Below, one piece after another: positions 12,938 through 21,590 of a DNA stretch of 24,641 nt; the first letter of the stretch is position 1; each line of letters opens with the position of its first letter. The DNA is from a virus. The notes under the pieces were generated by a model, which saw only the letters and a list, made by a program, of their open reading frames with translations, was not told the origin of the DNA and did not search any database. Where the stretch lies: positions 1 through 24,641 of IMG/VR virus record IMGVR_UViG_3300030102_002225. The stretch is one strand, 5' to 3'. The translations under genes were made by a program, and so were the position numbers.

Positions 12938-15232
12938 GTGGCGGGCCAGGTTGTAATTGAACTTACCGCGCAGGACAAGATCTCAGGTGTTCTGAGCAAG
13001 ATCAATGGTGAAGCTCGAAACCTGCAAAAGAATCTTGGTGGGGCGGTTAAAAATGTAGGCAACAGCTTTAAGGGCCTTCAGGCCAAAGCTGTAAACCTGC
13101 AAAGCGCATTAGGTTCCTTAGCGATTGGTGCAGTTGTTAAAGGGTTTGCTCAGGCTGGCGTAGAGGCAGACCGCACCGCAAAACGGTTGAAGTTCCTGGG
13201 TGATCAGTTTGGGGAAAGTGCCAAGCTGCAGCAGTTCGCCAATGAAGCTGCGGAGAAGTTTACGTTGGGCCAAACAGATGCTGCCAATGCGGTGGGCGAT
13301 TTGTTTGGCCGCTTGCGGCCTATGGGCGCATCTTTGGATGACATCAAAACCGTTTTTAACGGGGTGAATGTTGCCGCAAGGCAAATGAACCTCAGCACGG
13401 CTGACACTGAAGGTGTCATGCTGCAGTTAAGCCAGGCACTGGGTTCAGGAAAGCTCCAAGGGGATGAGTTCAGGAGCATCATGGAGCGGCTGCCAAAAAT
13501 CGGCCAAGCCGTTGCCAAGTCAATGGGTGTAACTGTTGGTCAGTTAAAAGACCTCAGCAGCCAGGGCAAGCTCACAACCGATGTAATTATCAAGGCGCTT
13601 AAAGGCATCGAGAAGCAAGGCTTCCCAGAGTCGGATGGCGTGCGTCAGTTTAATAAAGCGATGTCAGATTTATCAACGACAATCGGGCAGCGTTTAACGC
13701 CTATTCTTGATCCGATCTTGAAAGGCATCGCTGGATTGGTTGGCAAGTTTTTGGAGCTGCCTGAGCCGGTTCAAGCTGCTGTTATCGGGTTTGGTGCTGT
13801 TGCCACGGCTTTTGCCGCGATTGCGCCTTTGCTTCCAATCATTGCTACTGGCATTGGCGCCGTTGTCGCTGTGCTGACGGGCCCTGTTGGCATTGTCGCT
13901 GGCATTACTGCGGTTGTCGCCGCTTTTGTGACCATGAAAGGAAAGGCCGAAGAAACAAAAGAGCCTATGTCGCAAATCGCTTCTGAGGCCGACAAAACCA
14001 AAACCGCCATAGAAGCTGCAGCTAGAGCTAAGCAGGAATTTATTGACAAAACCAAACAACATATAAGTGCATTAGAGGAAGAGTTATCTCAAATCAAACA
14101 AGCAGAGCAATCTTATGAGAACACGATTAAAATTACCGATGCTCGCTTAAATGCAGAGAGAGAAATAAATAGCTTACAAGGTCAGATTCTTGAGAGTGCA
14201 TACGAGCAGGCAGGTACAGCTCGAGAACGGCTCAATATCGCAAAACAAATTTATGAAAATGAGCTCCAGGGTGCAAAGATTGCTTATGAGCAAACGTTAA
14301 ACAGCATTGAGGCAGAAAAGCAGCGGCTTGAGTTCCGCAGGCAAACGGCAGAAGTTGAGGCTCAAATTATTCAGGCAAAAGGTGAGCTAGCAGCGGCTGA
14401 AGCAAAAAGCGCTGAAAAAGCTGAGTTGATTCTTGAAAAAACAAAGAAAGCAGTATCAGCGCAACAAGAAAACGTTCGTGTTATTGAGGGGCAAATCGAC
14501 GCTCAAAGTGAAATTGCTGAGCACCAAATTACGGCGGCCAACGCAGTGTTAAGGCAAAACGAACTCACGGCAAAGCAAAATTACGAGCAAAAATTAGTCA
14601 ATGACCAATTAGTTAAAGGTAAAACCGAAGCCCAAAACTTGGGGAACAAGATTCTAGAAAGCCATGGGCATACGGATAGGCTGAAAACTGCAACAGGGGA
14701 AGTTTCTACAAATGCTGCAAACGCAGCAGGCAATTTCATCCGAGTTGCCACTGCGGCGGATCAAGCCGCTGCTGCTATTAACCGCGCAGCCGCTGCGCAA
14801 AGATCTTTGAATGCTGCACGATCACAGAGCAGCTCAAATTCAGGGCCTGTCCAGCAGGCCGCAGGCGGTTACAACCTTGGTTCGTTTACACCTTTTGCTA
14901 AGGGCGGAGTTGTCAGAGGCCCCACGCTTGGCCTCATCGGTGAAGGCGGCGAGCCTGAATACATCATCCCGCAGAGTAAGGCGGCTGGCTTTGCGGCTAA
15001 CTTCCTTTCAGGCAAGCGTGGCGCAGGCGCTATCCCAGGCTTTGCAGAAGGCGGTATGGCCGTTCCTTCATCGGCAAGCGTCAACATTCAGACTGGCCCA
15101 GTCACCCAAATGGATGGGCAGAACTTCGTTACCACTGCTGAGCTAGGCGCAGCCGTTGAGGCAGGCGTGGTACAGACTTTAGACATGCTGCGCCGCGATC
15201 AAATGACCCGAGCAAGCATGGGGCTTAACTGA
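12938..15232 (+). CDS. Tape measure protein
   Basis: Sets tail length and is ejected ahead of DNA. 764 residues. N-terminal part: AQDKISGVLSKINGEARNLQ, then the tape measure N-terminal domain (about residues 75-230) with FGRLRPMGASLDDIKTVFNG, LQLSQALGSGKLQGDEFRSI and ERLPKIGQAVAKSMGV. About 274-334 is a hydrophobic Ala/Val/Ile/Gly stretch, a probable membrane-active segment. About 350-570 is a long charged coiled coil, noticeably more A-rich in DNA than its surroundings. The C-terminus carries the common GGVVRGPTLGLIGEGGEPEY motif. GTG start at 12938, 26 nt after the chaperone extension. At about 0.15 nm per residue, the tail would be roughly 115 nm (inference). No lytic domain seen. Confidence 0.93.
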   Translation: MAGQVVIELTAQDKISGVLSKINGEARNLQKNLGGAVKNVGNSFKGLQAKAVNLQSALGSLAIGAVVKGFAQAGVEADRTAKRLKFLGDQFGESAKLQQFANEAAEKFTLGQTDAANAVGDLFGRLRPMGASLDDIKTVFNGVNVAARQMNLSTADTEGVMLQLSQALGSGKLQGDEFRSIMERLPKIGQAVAKSMGVTVGQLKDLSSQGKLTTDVIIKALKGIEKQGFPESDGVRQFNKAMSDLSTTIGQRLTPILDPILKGIAGLVGKFLELPEPVQAAVIGFGAVATAFAAIAPLLPIIATGIGAVVAVLTGPVGIVAGITAVVAAFVTMKGKAEETKEPMSQIASEADKTKTAIEAAARAKQEFIDKTKQHISALEEELSQIKQAEQSYENTIKITDARLNAEREINSLQGQILESAYEQAGTARERLNIAKQIYENELQGAKIAYEQTLNSIEAEKQRLEFRRQTAEVEAQIIQAKGELAAAEAKSAEKAELILEKTKKAVSAQQENVRVIEGQIDAQSEIAEHQITAANAVLRQNELTAKQNYEQKLVNDQLVKGKTEAQNLGNKILESHGHTDRLKTATGEVSTNAANAAGNFIRVATAADQAAAAINRAAAAQRSLNAARSQSSSNSGPVQQAAGGYNLGSFTPFAKGGVVRGPTLGLIGEGGEPEYIIPQSKAAGFAANFLSGKRGAGAIPGFAEGGMAVPSSASVNIQTGPVTQMDGQNFVTTAELGAAVEAGVVQTLDMLRRDQMTRASMGLN

Positions 15233-15741
15233 TGGCCAATTACGACGTCCTTTGTTTTCTGGAGTATTACGCTGACCGTTCTAACGTTTTGAGCGGTTCT
15301 AACAGGAACCCGACTTACCAGTGGCAGAACTTCTACCAAAACGTCCAGACCCTTGGCTCTGCTGACACTAACGCGCAAGGCGATTACAGGTATCTTGCTT
15401 TTGATGTTGATGGATTTGGCTCCACGGACGCATCTTCAATCAACGATCTTTCTATTGAACTTGCTGCTACCGCAGAAATCATAGATATTACTGACTCCGC
15501 TCTCGGGGCAGATAACTTGGTCATTGCAAGCCTTTACGTCCAGAGTGCTGGCAGTGACGCCTTCGATACTTCAAGTGCCCAGCTGATCAGCCGCTATATC
15601 GGCAGCATTGAGGGGGCGTCCGTAACTGAAACAACTGTGTCCTGGACTGTCAACCCAGCGATCAACAAGTTGAACCCACAAGTGCCAAGCCGTAAAATCA
15701 CGGCAAACATGGTTGACAAGAACAACAAATTGTATGTCTGA
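15232..15741 (+). CDS. Distal tail protein candidate, DUF1833-like
   Basis: A 169-residue beta-rich protein right after the tape measure, with a TGATG overlap. N-terminus MANYDVLCFLEYYADRSNVL, middle LAFDVDGFGSTDASSINDLS, end ISRYIGSIEGASVTETTVSW then INKLNPQVPSRKITANMV. The final part resembles DUF1833 tail proteins, where a beta layer ends in P-R-K near the C-terminus. Proteins here usually form the ring that joins the tail tube to the tip. The identity is an inference from position and fold pattern. The stop codon lies inside the start of the next small gene. Confidence 0.62.
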   Translation: MANYDVLCFLEYYADRSNVLSGSNRNPTYQWQNFYQNVQTLGSADTNAQGDYRYLAFDVDGFGSTDASSINDLSIELAATAEIIDITDSALGADNLVIASLYVQSAGSDAFDTSSAQLISRYIGSIEGASVTETTVSWTVNPAINKLNPQVPSRKITANMVDKNNKLYV

Positions 15742-15961
15742 CACCGTTGTCTTGATTGATATGACTGTCGTCTGCCAGGACGGCGTTGTGAGGGAAGGCG
15801 GTTCGCTTGTGGTGCGCGATGGTCAATACGTATTTCTTGATGCTGATAGCGTTGCCTTAGAGGGCGATCGCGTTGTTACTGAGCTGAGAAGCAGCGTGGC
15901 TCCAATGAGCCCAGACAGGCTTAGCATGATCACAGCAGAATATGGACCTCTCCTGAGCTAA
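15734..15961 (+). CDS. Small acidic protein in the tail tip module
   Basis: A 75-residue protein from ATG 15734, overlapping the previous gene by 8 nt. Sequence starts MSDTVVLIDMTVVCQDGVVR, continues with GGSLVVRDGQYVFLDADSVA, and ends SMITAEYGPLLS. The pattern is mostly short beta strands. The same frame extends slightly upstream to 15713 but that part shadows the previous gene. One-base stop-start overlap (TAATG) with the tip gene. I do not recognise it. By position it may be a small tip or baseplate subunit. Confidence 0.65.
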   Translation: MSDTVVLIDMTVVCQDGVVREGGSLVVRDGQYVFLDADSVALEGDRVVTELRSSVAPMSPDRLSMITAEYGPLLS

Positions 15962-18021
15962 TGGCTGTTTCCGTATTAGACGCAAATAAATTTTTTCGGG
16001 ACAGAAAAAAGTTTCTGGCGCAAGTATTGCGTGGTAGAACCAAAAAAATCAACTCTAAAAACGCAGAACAGAAAAAATCCTCCCTATGCACATCGCAAAC
16101 ACGTAGCGATGAGGACATCAATGCAAGCAAGAAACCACGCAAAGCTAGTTCTACAGGGCAGGAGCAATCACTCGCAGCACCTGGGGATATTGTTCCAATC
16201 GTATTCTGCAAGCGTTCAACAGATGGCCCGCAGTCATTTGAGGTTGGCGGTGTTTGGATGCAGCCATCCAAGGCTAAGCAGGGTTCTTACAACTTCGTTG
16301 GCATTTTCCTTTACCCTTTAAGTCAAGGCGAGATTGTTTCAACCCCATCGGCTCCGACTGTTTATGTCGGCGACACCTCTTTGACTGCGCGGGGCGGAAC
16401 GATTCCAACGCTGACCAATTATTACAGGTCAACAGCCACAATGGCTGCGGCGCCAAACGTTTGCCCAATTACAAGCGGTAAGATTTTCTGCCATCCTGAT
16501 GCCAATAGCTTTATTGGGCATACAAGCGTAAAAGGCAAGCATTTGAAGTATTTTCCAGATCATAGTGTTTTTTATTACAATGAATTTGGTTTAACTATTG
16601 GCTCTGGGGATACAACAAATACTACATTTGAAATCGATGGCGCAGATGTAAGAATTTTTGAAGTTGAGGATGGCACTGATAGAACAAGTGCATACTGGAC
16701 AAATCTAGGTGTTTCGCCTTCATCAATAACTTTCAGAGAAAATAACACGGATTTTTCGCCATTCACTGGACGCGCTGTTGGCACTATATTTAACGAAGCT
16801 TTGAGCGTTGCACCGCTTGGTCAATATCTTGCCCCTTTTGCTACGGGCTCGACGTTTGTCGGCGCTTCTGCAGCAGATAAAGTCGTTGCCTGGGAGCGAA
16901 CATCTACCGTAAACAATCAAACAGATACTTCTAAAGCAGCAACAGACACCACCCTTACTGGCGTAGTCCATGAATATCACCTATCGCCTGTTAGTGACCC
17001 GACAAATTTTGGTTCCTCTTATGATTTTACGGATTACGCGGATATCACTTTTTTAGAGATCCAGGGAGACATATACGACGAAAGTGATACCTCAAAAGGT
17101 GAGTACAAAATCAGCACTCGTCAACTGTCTGTGCTTATTGAGCAAGGCGTGAAGGTGCCTTTGTATAGCGCAGGGACCCCAGGCACAACGGGTGCAAGCC
17201 ACCATTTCGTAGACCTTGCGATGCATTTATTCGCAATAAACAAGCGCTTAGTCGCAGGCACTACCGCAGATATATCCTCGCCGATTGACACCTCTAACCT
17301 TCAGGCGCTATCCACGTTTCACACAAACTTTGGGCTGTTCTTCAACGGAATTATTGAGCAAAGCGTGAACATCATTGATTTTATCTCAACGATGTCACCC
17401 TTCTTTTTCCTGGCCTTTGTCTCTGAAAATGGAAGGTACGCCTTCAGACCTCTTTTGCCTCTCACGAGTGGCAATGAAATCGATACAACTGCCTTGACCC
17501 CTACCGCTACTTTCACTGACTCGGATATTATTGCAGGCAGCTTTAGTAAAGAATACGTTGAAGGTGAAGAGCGTAGAGATGTTCGGGTTTCAGTGGTTTT
17601 CAATGAATCGACTAAAAAAAGAGTAGGTATGCAAAAATCAAATTTAGTCAGGTATTCAGGCGTTGGAAGTGACGCAAGGCTCGTTCAGTATGACCTTACT
17701 GATTGTTGCGTGAGAGGGGTTCAGGCCAATAAGTTCGCGAAACTGCAACTTGCTATCCGAAAACATTCAACGCATACAATTTCGTTTAATGTTCCACTTT
17801 TGACAACCAGCCTTTTAATCACAGACATCATCAAAGTTCAGCGAGTCAGGAAAAATAACGTTGGCGACGATAGAACAGAAACTGATCACTATCAGGTTAC
17901 AGCTATCAGCCATTCAAGCGATGGGGTTACGACTATTTCAGCCATGCACTTTCCGTTAGATGGGTCAAATGTTGCCAAAATCAGCGACGATGTTGTCAAC
18001 GGCAACTTCGACATCAACTAA
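15961..18021 (+). CDS. Tail tip / baseplate hub protein (J-like, inferred)
   Basis: A 686-residue protein and the largest one between tape measure and fibre, in the place of the tail-tip attachment protein. The first 60 residues are charged and Lys-rich (NKFFRDRKKFLAQVLRGRTK). After that comes a long beta-rich part with VGIFLYPLSQGEIVS and YVGDTSLTARGGTIPTL, a ring-like middle (SVNIIDFISTMSPFFFLAFV), and a late region with GSFSKEYVEGEERRDVRVSV and NKFAKLQLAIRKHSTHTISF, typical of gpJ-like tip proteins. The DNA of this gene is more A/T-rich than its neighbours. TAATG overlaps at both ends. No peptidase motif is visible. Confidence 0.72.
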   Translation: MAVSVLDANKFFRDRKKFLAQVLRGRTKKINSKNAEQKKSSLCTSQTRSDEDINASKKPRKASSTGQEQSLAAPGDIVPIVFCKRSTDGPQSFEVGGVWMQPSKAKQGSYNFVGIFLYPLSQGEIVSTPSAPTVYVGDTSLTARGGTIPTLTNYYRSTATMAAAPNVCPITSGKIFCHPDANSFIGHTSVKGKHLKYFPDHSVFYYNEFGLTIGSGDTTNTTFEIDGADVRIFEVEDGTDRTSAYWTNLGVSPSSITFRENNTDFSPFTGRAVGTIFNEALSVAPLGQYLAPFATGSTFVGASAADKVVAWERTSTVNNQTDTSKAATDTTLTGVVHEYHLSPVSDPTNFGSSYDFTDYADITFLEIQGDIYDESDTSKGEYKISTRQLSVLIEQGVKVPLYSAGTPGTTGASHHFVDLAMHLFAINKRLVAGTTADISSPIDTSNLQALSTFHTNFGLFFNGIIEQSVNIIDFISTMSPFFFLAFVSENGRYAFRPLLPLTSGNEIDTTALTPTATFTDSDIIAGSFSKEYVEGEERRDVRVSVVFNESTKKRVGMQKSNLVRYSGVGSDARLVQYDLTDCCVRGVQANKFAKLQLAIRKHSTHTISFNVPLLTTSLLITDIIKVQRVRKNNVGDDRTETDHYQVTAISHSSDGVTTISAMHFPLDGSNVAKISDDVVNGNFDIN

Positions 18022-18398
18022 TGGCTACTTTCCCTTCACTAACCCCAAATTCCCGGTCACTGACTTTGGGCGACTTCCCTGGTGCACGCCATGAAGGAGT
18101 GTCCGGAGTTGGCGTCAGCTTTCTTTTTAGCTCAACAGACCTAATCGGGCAGGTGCTCAGCCTTCGGTATTTTTCAATCACAGAAGAGCAGCAAACCTCA
18201 ATTACAGACCATTTTGTCGGCCAAGAGGGTGGCTTGATTCCTTTTGATCTGCCGAGTGCGGTGTGGTCGGGATATACAACGGTGCCAGTGAGTTCTTCTG
18301 ACTATCAATGGAGGTATGCAGGTGCGGTGCAGGTCGATCCCGGCGGGACAACAGGACGTTTTAATGTCACCGTAGAGCTAGTCGCTGTCCCTATTTAG
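18021..18398 (+). CDS. Minor tail protein, paralogue A (gpM-like, tentative)
   Basis: A 125-residue beta protein. Its order, FPSLTPNSRSLTLGDFPGAR, then SFLFSSTDLIGQVLSLRYFS, ITEEQQTSITDHFVGQEGGL, IPFDLPSAVWSGY and a final RFNVTVELVAVPI, follows the layout of lambda gpM-like minor tail proteins: strands, a helix that positions an E-E motif, then a Gly-rich turn and a Pro-Phe-x-x-P pocket. It is a clear tandem paralogue of the next gene. It starts at TAATG after the tip gene and is separated from the next start by 2 nt. Likely connects tip and fibre. Confidence 0.62.
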   Translation: MATFPSLTPNSRSLTLGDFPGARHEGVSGVGVSFLFSSTDLIGQVLSLRYFSITEEQQTSITDHFVGQEGGLIPFDLPSAVWSGYTTVPVSSSDYQWRYAGAVQVDPGGTTGRFNVTVELVAVPI

Positions 18399-18400
18399 CA

Positions 18401-18907
18401 ATGGCAAGCATTTTCCCTGAAATATCCCCAAACGTCCGTGTTTATTCCAACGGTGGATTTGTAACGGCTGATCGAACTGCTGCCAGTGGCGCTTATACAG
18501 GATTTCGCAGAGGCAGTAGGCAAGTTGGTCAGACGCTTCAAATGCAGTTCAAATATCTGACAGAGGAAAAGATGAATGAAATTAAAACGCACTATTTAGA
18601 AAGAAAGGGCTCATTTGATTTTTTTCTTGCCTCTGCGTCTATGTGGGGCGATTACGCCGGCCACCCTCCAGTCCCTTTGCTCGGCGACACCGTTTGGCGG
18701 TTTGCAAGTCCGCCTCTGGTAACTGATGTCTCTTTTGACCGTTTTGACGTTTCTGTTGACCTCATAAGCCACGCAGTGCTGCAGGGAGATATTTTCGGGG
18801 CATCTGTTGACGCGACAACTGCTGCAGCTGCTGCGGCTGATTACATCTATGATGGAAAGCAGGCTTCAACAGTCCACGCATACAACATTGACGCTGGGGC
18901 ATCATGA
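18401..18907 (+). CDS. Minor tail protein, paralogue B with C-terminal extension
   Basis: A 168-residue paralogue of the preceding gene: IFPEISPNVRVYSNGGF, GFRRGSRQVGQTLQMQFKYL, TEEKMNEIKTHYLERKGSFD, FFLASASMWGDY and a final FDRFDVSVDLISHAV align with it block by block. It then carries an extra Ala/Asp-rich segment (FGASVDATTAAAAAADYIYD) and ends in a short tail of about 20 residues, absent from the paralogue. The extension could be a fibre attachment peptide, because the next gene (ATGA overlap) is the tail fibre. Role inferred. Confidence 0.62.
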   Translation: MASIFPEISPNVRVYSNGGFVTADRTAASGAYTGFRRGSRQVGQTLQMQFKYLTEEKMNEIKTHYLERKGSFDFFLASASMWGDYAGHPPVPLLGDTVWRFASPPLVTDVSFDRFDVSVDLISHAVLQGDIFGASVDATTAAAAAADYIYDGKQASTVHAYNIDAGAS

Positions 18908-20799
18908 CCATTCAACTAACCACATTGATGCAACAGCGGCGGGATACTGCCGCGAACTGGACGAGCAATAATCCAACGCTGAGAGACGGTGAAATTGGTT
19001 ACGAAAAAGATACTGGATACATAAAAATCGGGGATGGTTCAACAGCTTGGACCTCGCTTGCTTATATCGATGGAACAAAGGTCAGCGCATATCCGCTGGC
19101 GACTGTTGACATCGCGGACGACGCGATTACTGCCGCAAAACTTGCTGACACCTCTGTCACTGCTGGGTCTTATACAACTGCAGATATCACGGTTGATGCT
19201 CAAGGCCGAATCACTGCGGCTAGCTCGGGGACGATTGGCACTAGCGAAATTTCTGATGGTTCTATCACCTCAGCCAAGCTTGACACAAACATTGACATCG
19301 CCGGAACGCTAGATGTTACTGGCGTTGGCACTTTTGACAGCAACGTAACAATCGCCGGAAACCTCACAGTCAACGGCACGACCACAACGGTCAACAGCAC
19401 AACGCTGACTGTTGATGACAAGAACATTGAGCTTGGCAGCGTTGCTACGCCAACTGATGTGACCGCCGACGGTGGTGGCATCACGTTAAAGGGCGCGACT
19501 GATCACACCATTGTTTGGACAAACAGCACGGACAGCTGGGATTTTTCTGAACACGTCAACATTGCTAGCGCCAAAGAGTTTCGCATTGCGGGGACAAAGG
19601 TTCTGGATGCCACAAGCTTGGGGAGTGCTGTTGTCACCTCAAGCCTGACAAGCGTTGGCACGATTGCCACAGGCGTTTGGAATGGCACGCCGATCGCAAC
19701 TGCTTACATCGCAGACGATGCTGTCACTGCTGCCAAACTGGCAGACACTGCCGTAACAGCAGGCAGCTATACAGCGGCTGATATTACTATTGATGCGCAA
19801 GGGCGAATCACCGCAGCCGCAAACGGTGCAATCTCTACGGCGGAGATTACTGATTCTGCTGTCACGACAGCAAAGATCAATGATGACGCTGTAACTGCTG
19901 CCAAGTTAGCGGACACTTCTGTAACGGCTGGAAGTTATACGGCAGCTGACATCACGGTTGATGCGCAAGGACGCATAACGGCTGCATCTTCTGGAACAAT
20001 CAGCACTGGTGAAATCGCTGACTCTGCTGTTACGACGGCAAAGATCAACAATGACGCTGTTACTGCTGCGAAGTTGGCAGATACATCAGTTTCGGCTGGA
20101 AGTTATACCAACGCCGACATCACAGTTGATGCCCAGGGCAGGATTACGGCTGCTGCCAACGGTTCTAGCGCTACCGGCACAGTAACGAGCGTCAACATCA
20201 CTGGTGGTACTGGCCTGTCGGCAACAGGTGGGCCGATTACAACTAGCGGTTCAATCACTGTTGATCTTGATAACACTTCTGTCACGGCAGGCAGTTACAC
20301 GGCAGCCGACATCACGGTTGACGCCCAGGGTCGCATTACAGCGGCAGCGTCCGGAACTATTAGCACGTCTGAAATTGCAGACGATGCCGTTACTGCGGCA
20401 AAGCTTGCCGACACTGCTGTAACTGCTGGCAGTTACACATTGAGCAGCATCACAGTTGATGCGCAGGGAAGAATCACCTCCGCATCCTCTGGGTCTGCTG
20501 GCGTCCCGCAAAACTCTCAAACCTCGGCATATACTTTGGTTGCTGGTGATGTTGGCAAACACGTCAACATCACAACCGGCGGCGTCACTGTTCCTTCTGG
20601 GGTGTTTTCTGTAGGAGATGCGGTCAGCATTTACAACGACAGTTCGTCAGATCAAACAATCACACAGGGGTCATCCGTCACTCTGCGCCTGGCTGGTGAT
20701 GGCACCACCGGAAACAAAACCCTCGCGAACTATGGGCTTTGCACTGTTCTCTGCGTAACCTCTAATGAATTTGTAATTGCTGGAACAGGGCTGAGCTGA
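18904..20799 (+). CDS. Tail fibre with Mtd-N-like head and repeated shaft
   Basis: A 631-residue fibre. Residues about 10-60 (MQQRRDTAANWTSNNPTLRD, then YIKIGDGSTAWTSLAY) match the N-terminal domain seen in Bordetella major tropism determinant and many phage fibres. The middle is built of about 38-residue units (DDAVTAAKLADTSVTAGSYT then AADITVDAQGRITAASSG), five complete plus one partial, interrupted by a distinct region (NLTVNGTTTTVNSTTLTVDD, ATDHTIVWTNSTDSWDF). The C-terminal part (SQTSAYTLVAGDVGKHVNIT, then VGDAVSIYNDSSSDQTI) is a common cyanophage fibre tip. Probably trimeric and host-binding. ATGA start, TGATG stop-start with the Gly-rich gene. Confidence 0.85.
   Translation: MTIQLTTLMQQRRDTAANWTSNNPTLRDGEIGYEKDTGYIKIGDGSTAWTSLAYIDGTKVSAYPLATVDIADDAITAAKLADTSVTAGSYTTADITVDAQGRITAASSGTIGTSEISDGSITSAKLDTNIDIAGTLDVTGVGTFDSNVTIAGNLTVNGTTTTVNSTTLTVDDKNIELGSVATPTDVTADGGGITLKGATDHTIVWTNSTDSWDFSEHVNIASAKEFRIAGTKVLDATSLGSAVVTSSLTSVGTIATGVWNGTPIATAYIADDAVTAAKLADTAVTAGSYTAADITIDAQGRITAAANGAISTAEITDSAVTTAKINDDAVTAAKLADTSVTAGSYTAADITVDAQGRITAASSGTISTGEIADSAVTTAKINNDAVTAAKLADTSVSAGSYTNADITVDAQGRITAAANGSSATGTVTSVNITGGTGLSATGGPITTSGSITVDLDNTSVTAGSYTAADITVDAQGRITAAASGTISTSEIADDAVTAAKLADTAVTAGSYTLSSITVDAQGRITSASSGSAGVPQNSQTSAYTLVAGDVGKHVNITTGGVTVPSGVFSVGDAVSIYNDSSSDQTITQGSSVTLRLAGDGTTGNKTLANYGLCTVLCVTSNEFVIAGTGLS
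19117..20493 (+). repeat. Array of 38-codon repeats in the tail fibre
   Basis: Complete 114-nt units at 19117-19230, 19714-19827, 19882-19995, 20050-20163 and 20380-20493, plus a partial unit (20272-20355) lacking the first 10 codons. Units 2, 3 and 4 start exactly 168 nt apart. The protein sequences are nearly identical (D-A-x-T-A-A-K-L-A-D-T...A-Q-G-R-I-T) but codons differ between units, so they are old duplications kept by selection on the protein. Confidence 0.9.
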
Positions 20800-21590
20800 T
20801 GGGCATGATGAACATGATGCTCGCCATTGGCGGGGCAGGGGCAGAATTTGATATCAGCTATGCAATCCTTGCTGGTGGTGGCGCTGGCAACGGCCCAACT
20901 GCTGCGGGTGGCGGTGGCGGTGGCGAGCTTTTGCAAGGCACTCACACCGTGACAGTTGGAAGCACATTTACCGTCACTGTTGGAGCAGGTGGCACGGCAA
21001 AAAATAGTAGTAACGCGGGGAACACAGCTGCGGGAACGTCTTCGATTTCATCAATAGACACAGCAACTGGAGGTTCTGGTGCCATTGGCTTTGGTGGCGG
21101 ATCAAGTGGAAGACAAGGCGCAAGTAGCGGCAGCGGAAACGCTGGCGGAGTTGGAGCATCAGGCGCTGCTTATGGTGGCGGTGGTGGAGGTGGAGACACT
21201 GGAGTGGGCTCACCTTTCAATACCAGCACTTTCAGAGGCGGCAACGGCGGCACAGGGACTGCAATCACTATTTTCAACAACTTGGCAGTCGGAGGCGGCG
21301 GTGGCGGCTCTGCGATTCTTGCTAATGGAGGAAATGGCAGCAGTGGTGGTGGCAACGGAGGAAAAGATGCTTCTGGCACGGCTGGAGCTGCAAACAGAGG
21401 TGGCGGCGGCGGTGGCGGTTATGACACCAACGGCGGCAAAGTTAGTGGAAATGGAGGAAGTGGCCGTGTGATCATTCGATATGCAGACTCTGAAGCGGCA
21501 GCATCAGCAACAACTGGTAGCCCCTCGATCACAGTTTCAGGCGGTTATCGCACCTACGATTTCACCGGCTCAGGAAGCATTACGTTCTGA
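20799..21590 (+). CDS. Glycine-rich adhesin-like protein
   Basis: A 263-residue protein with long Gly runs (GGGAGN, GGGGGG, YGGGGGGGD, GGNGGTG, GGGGGGS, RGGGGGGGYD) separated by short beta segments. A start such as AEFDISYAILAGGGAG, then VTVGSTFTVTVGAGG, and the C-terminal VIIRYADSE and YRTYDFTGSGSITF match the Gly-rich domain found in phage adhesins and tail fibre partners, where polyglycine II sheets make the receptor-contact tip (as in T4-type gp38 adhesins). Gene directly follows the fibre (TGATG) and precedes a possible helper gene. I infer that it caps or decorates the fibre and contributes to host recognition. Confidence 0.78.
   Translation: MGMMNMMLAIGGAGAEFDISYAILAGGGAGNGPTAAGGGGGGELLQGTHTVTVGSTFTVTVGAGGTAKNSSNAGNTAAGTSSISSIDTATGGSGAIGFGGGSSGRQGASSGSGNAGGVGASGAAYGGGGGGGDTGVGSPFNTSTFRGGNGGTGTAITIFNNLAVGGGGGGSAILANGGNGSSGGGNGGKDASGTAGAANRGGGGGGGYDTNGGKVSGNGGSGRVIIRYADSEAAASATTGSPSITVSGGYRTYDFTGSGSITF

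Noticed and set aside
13694-14062. Antisense frame of about 120 codons inside the tape measure gene
   Set aside because: Opposite the hydrophobic and coiled-coil part of a confident gene. Ser/Asn/Arg-rich with no recognisable motif, as expected from a shadow frame.
19117-20493. CRISPR-like regular repeats
   Set aside because: The repeats are in-frame, 114 nt long, differ by synonymous changes and code for fibre shaft units.
20974-21471. Alternative frames within the Gly-rich gene (both strands)
   Set aside because: Low-complexity GGN repeats leave all frames open. Only the + frame starting at 20799 has a start coupled to the fibre and a sensible C-terminal domain.
18904-21590. Diversity-generating retroelement suggested by the Mtd-N-like fibre domain
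   Set aside because: No reverse transcriptase and no template/variable repeat pair with adenine-specific differences is present in the window.
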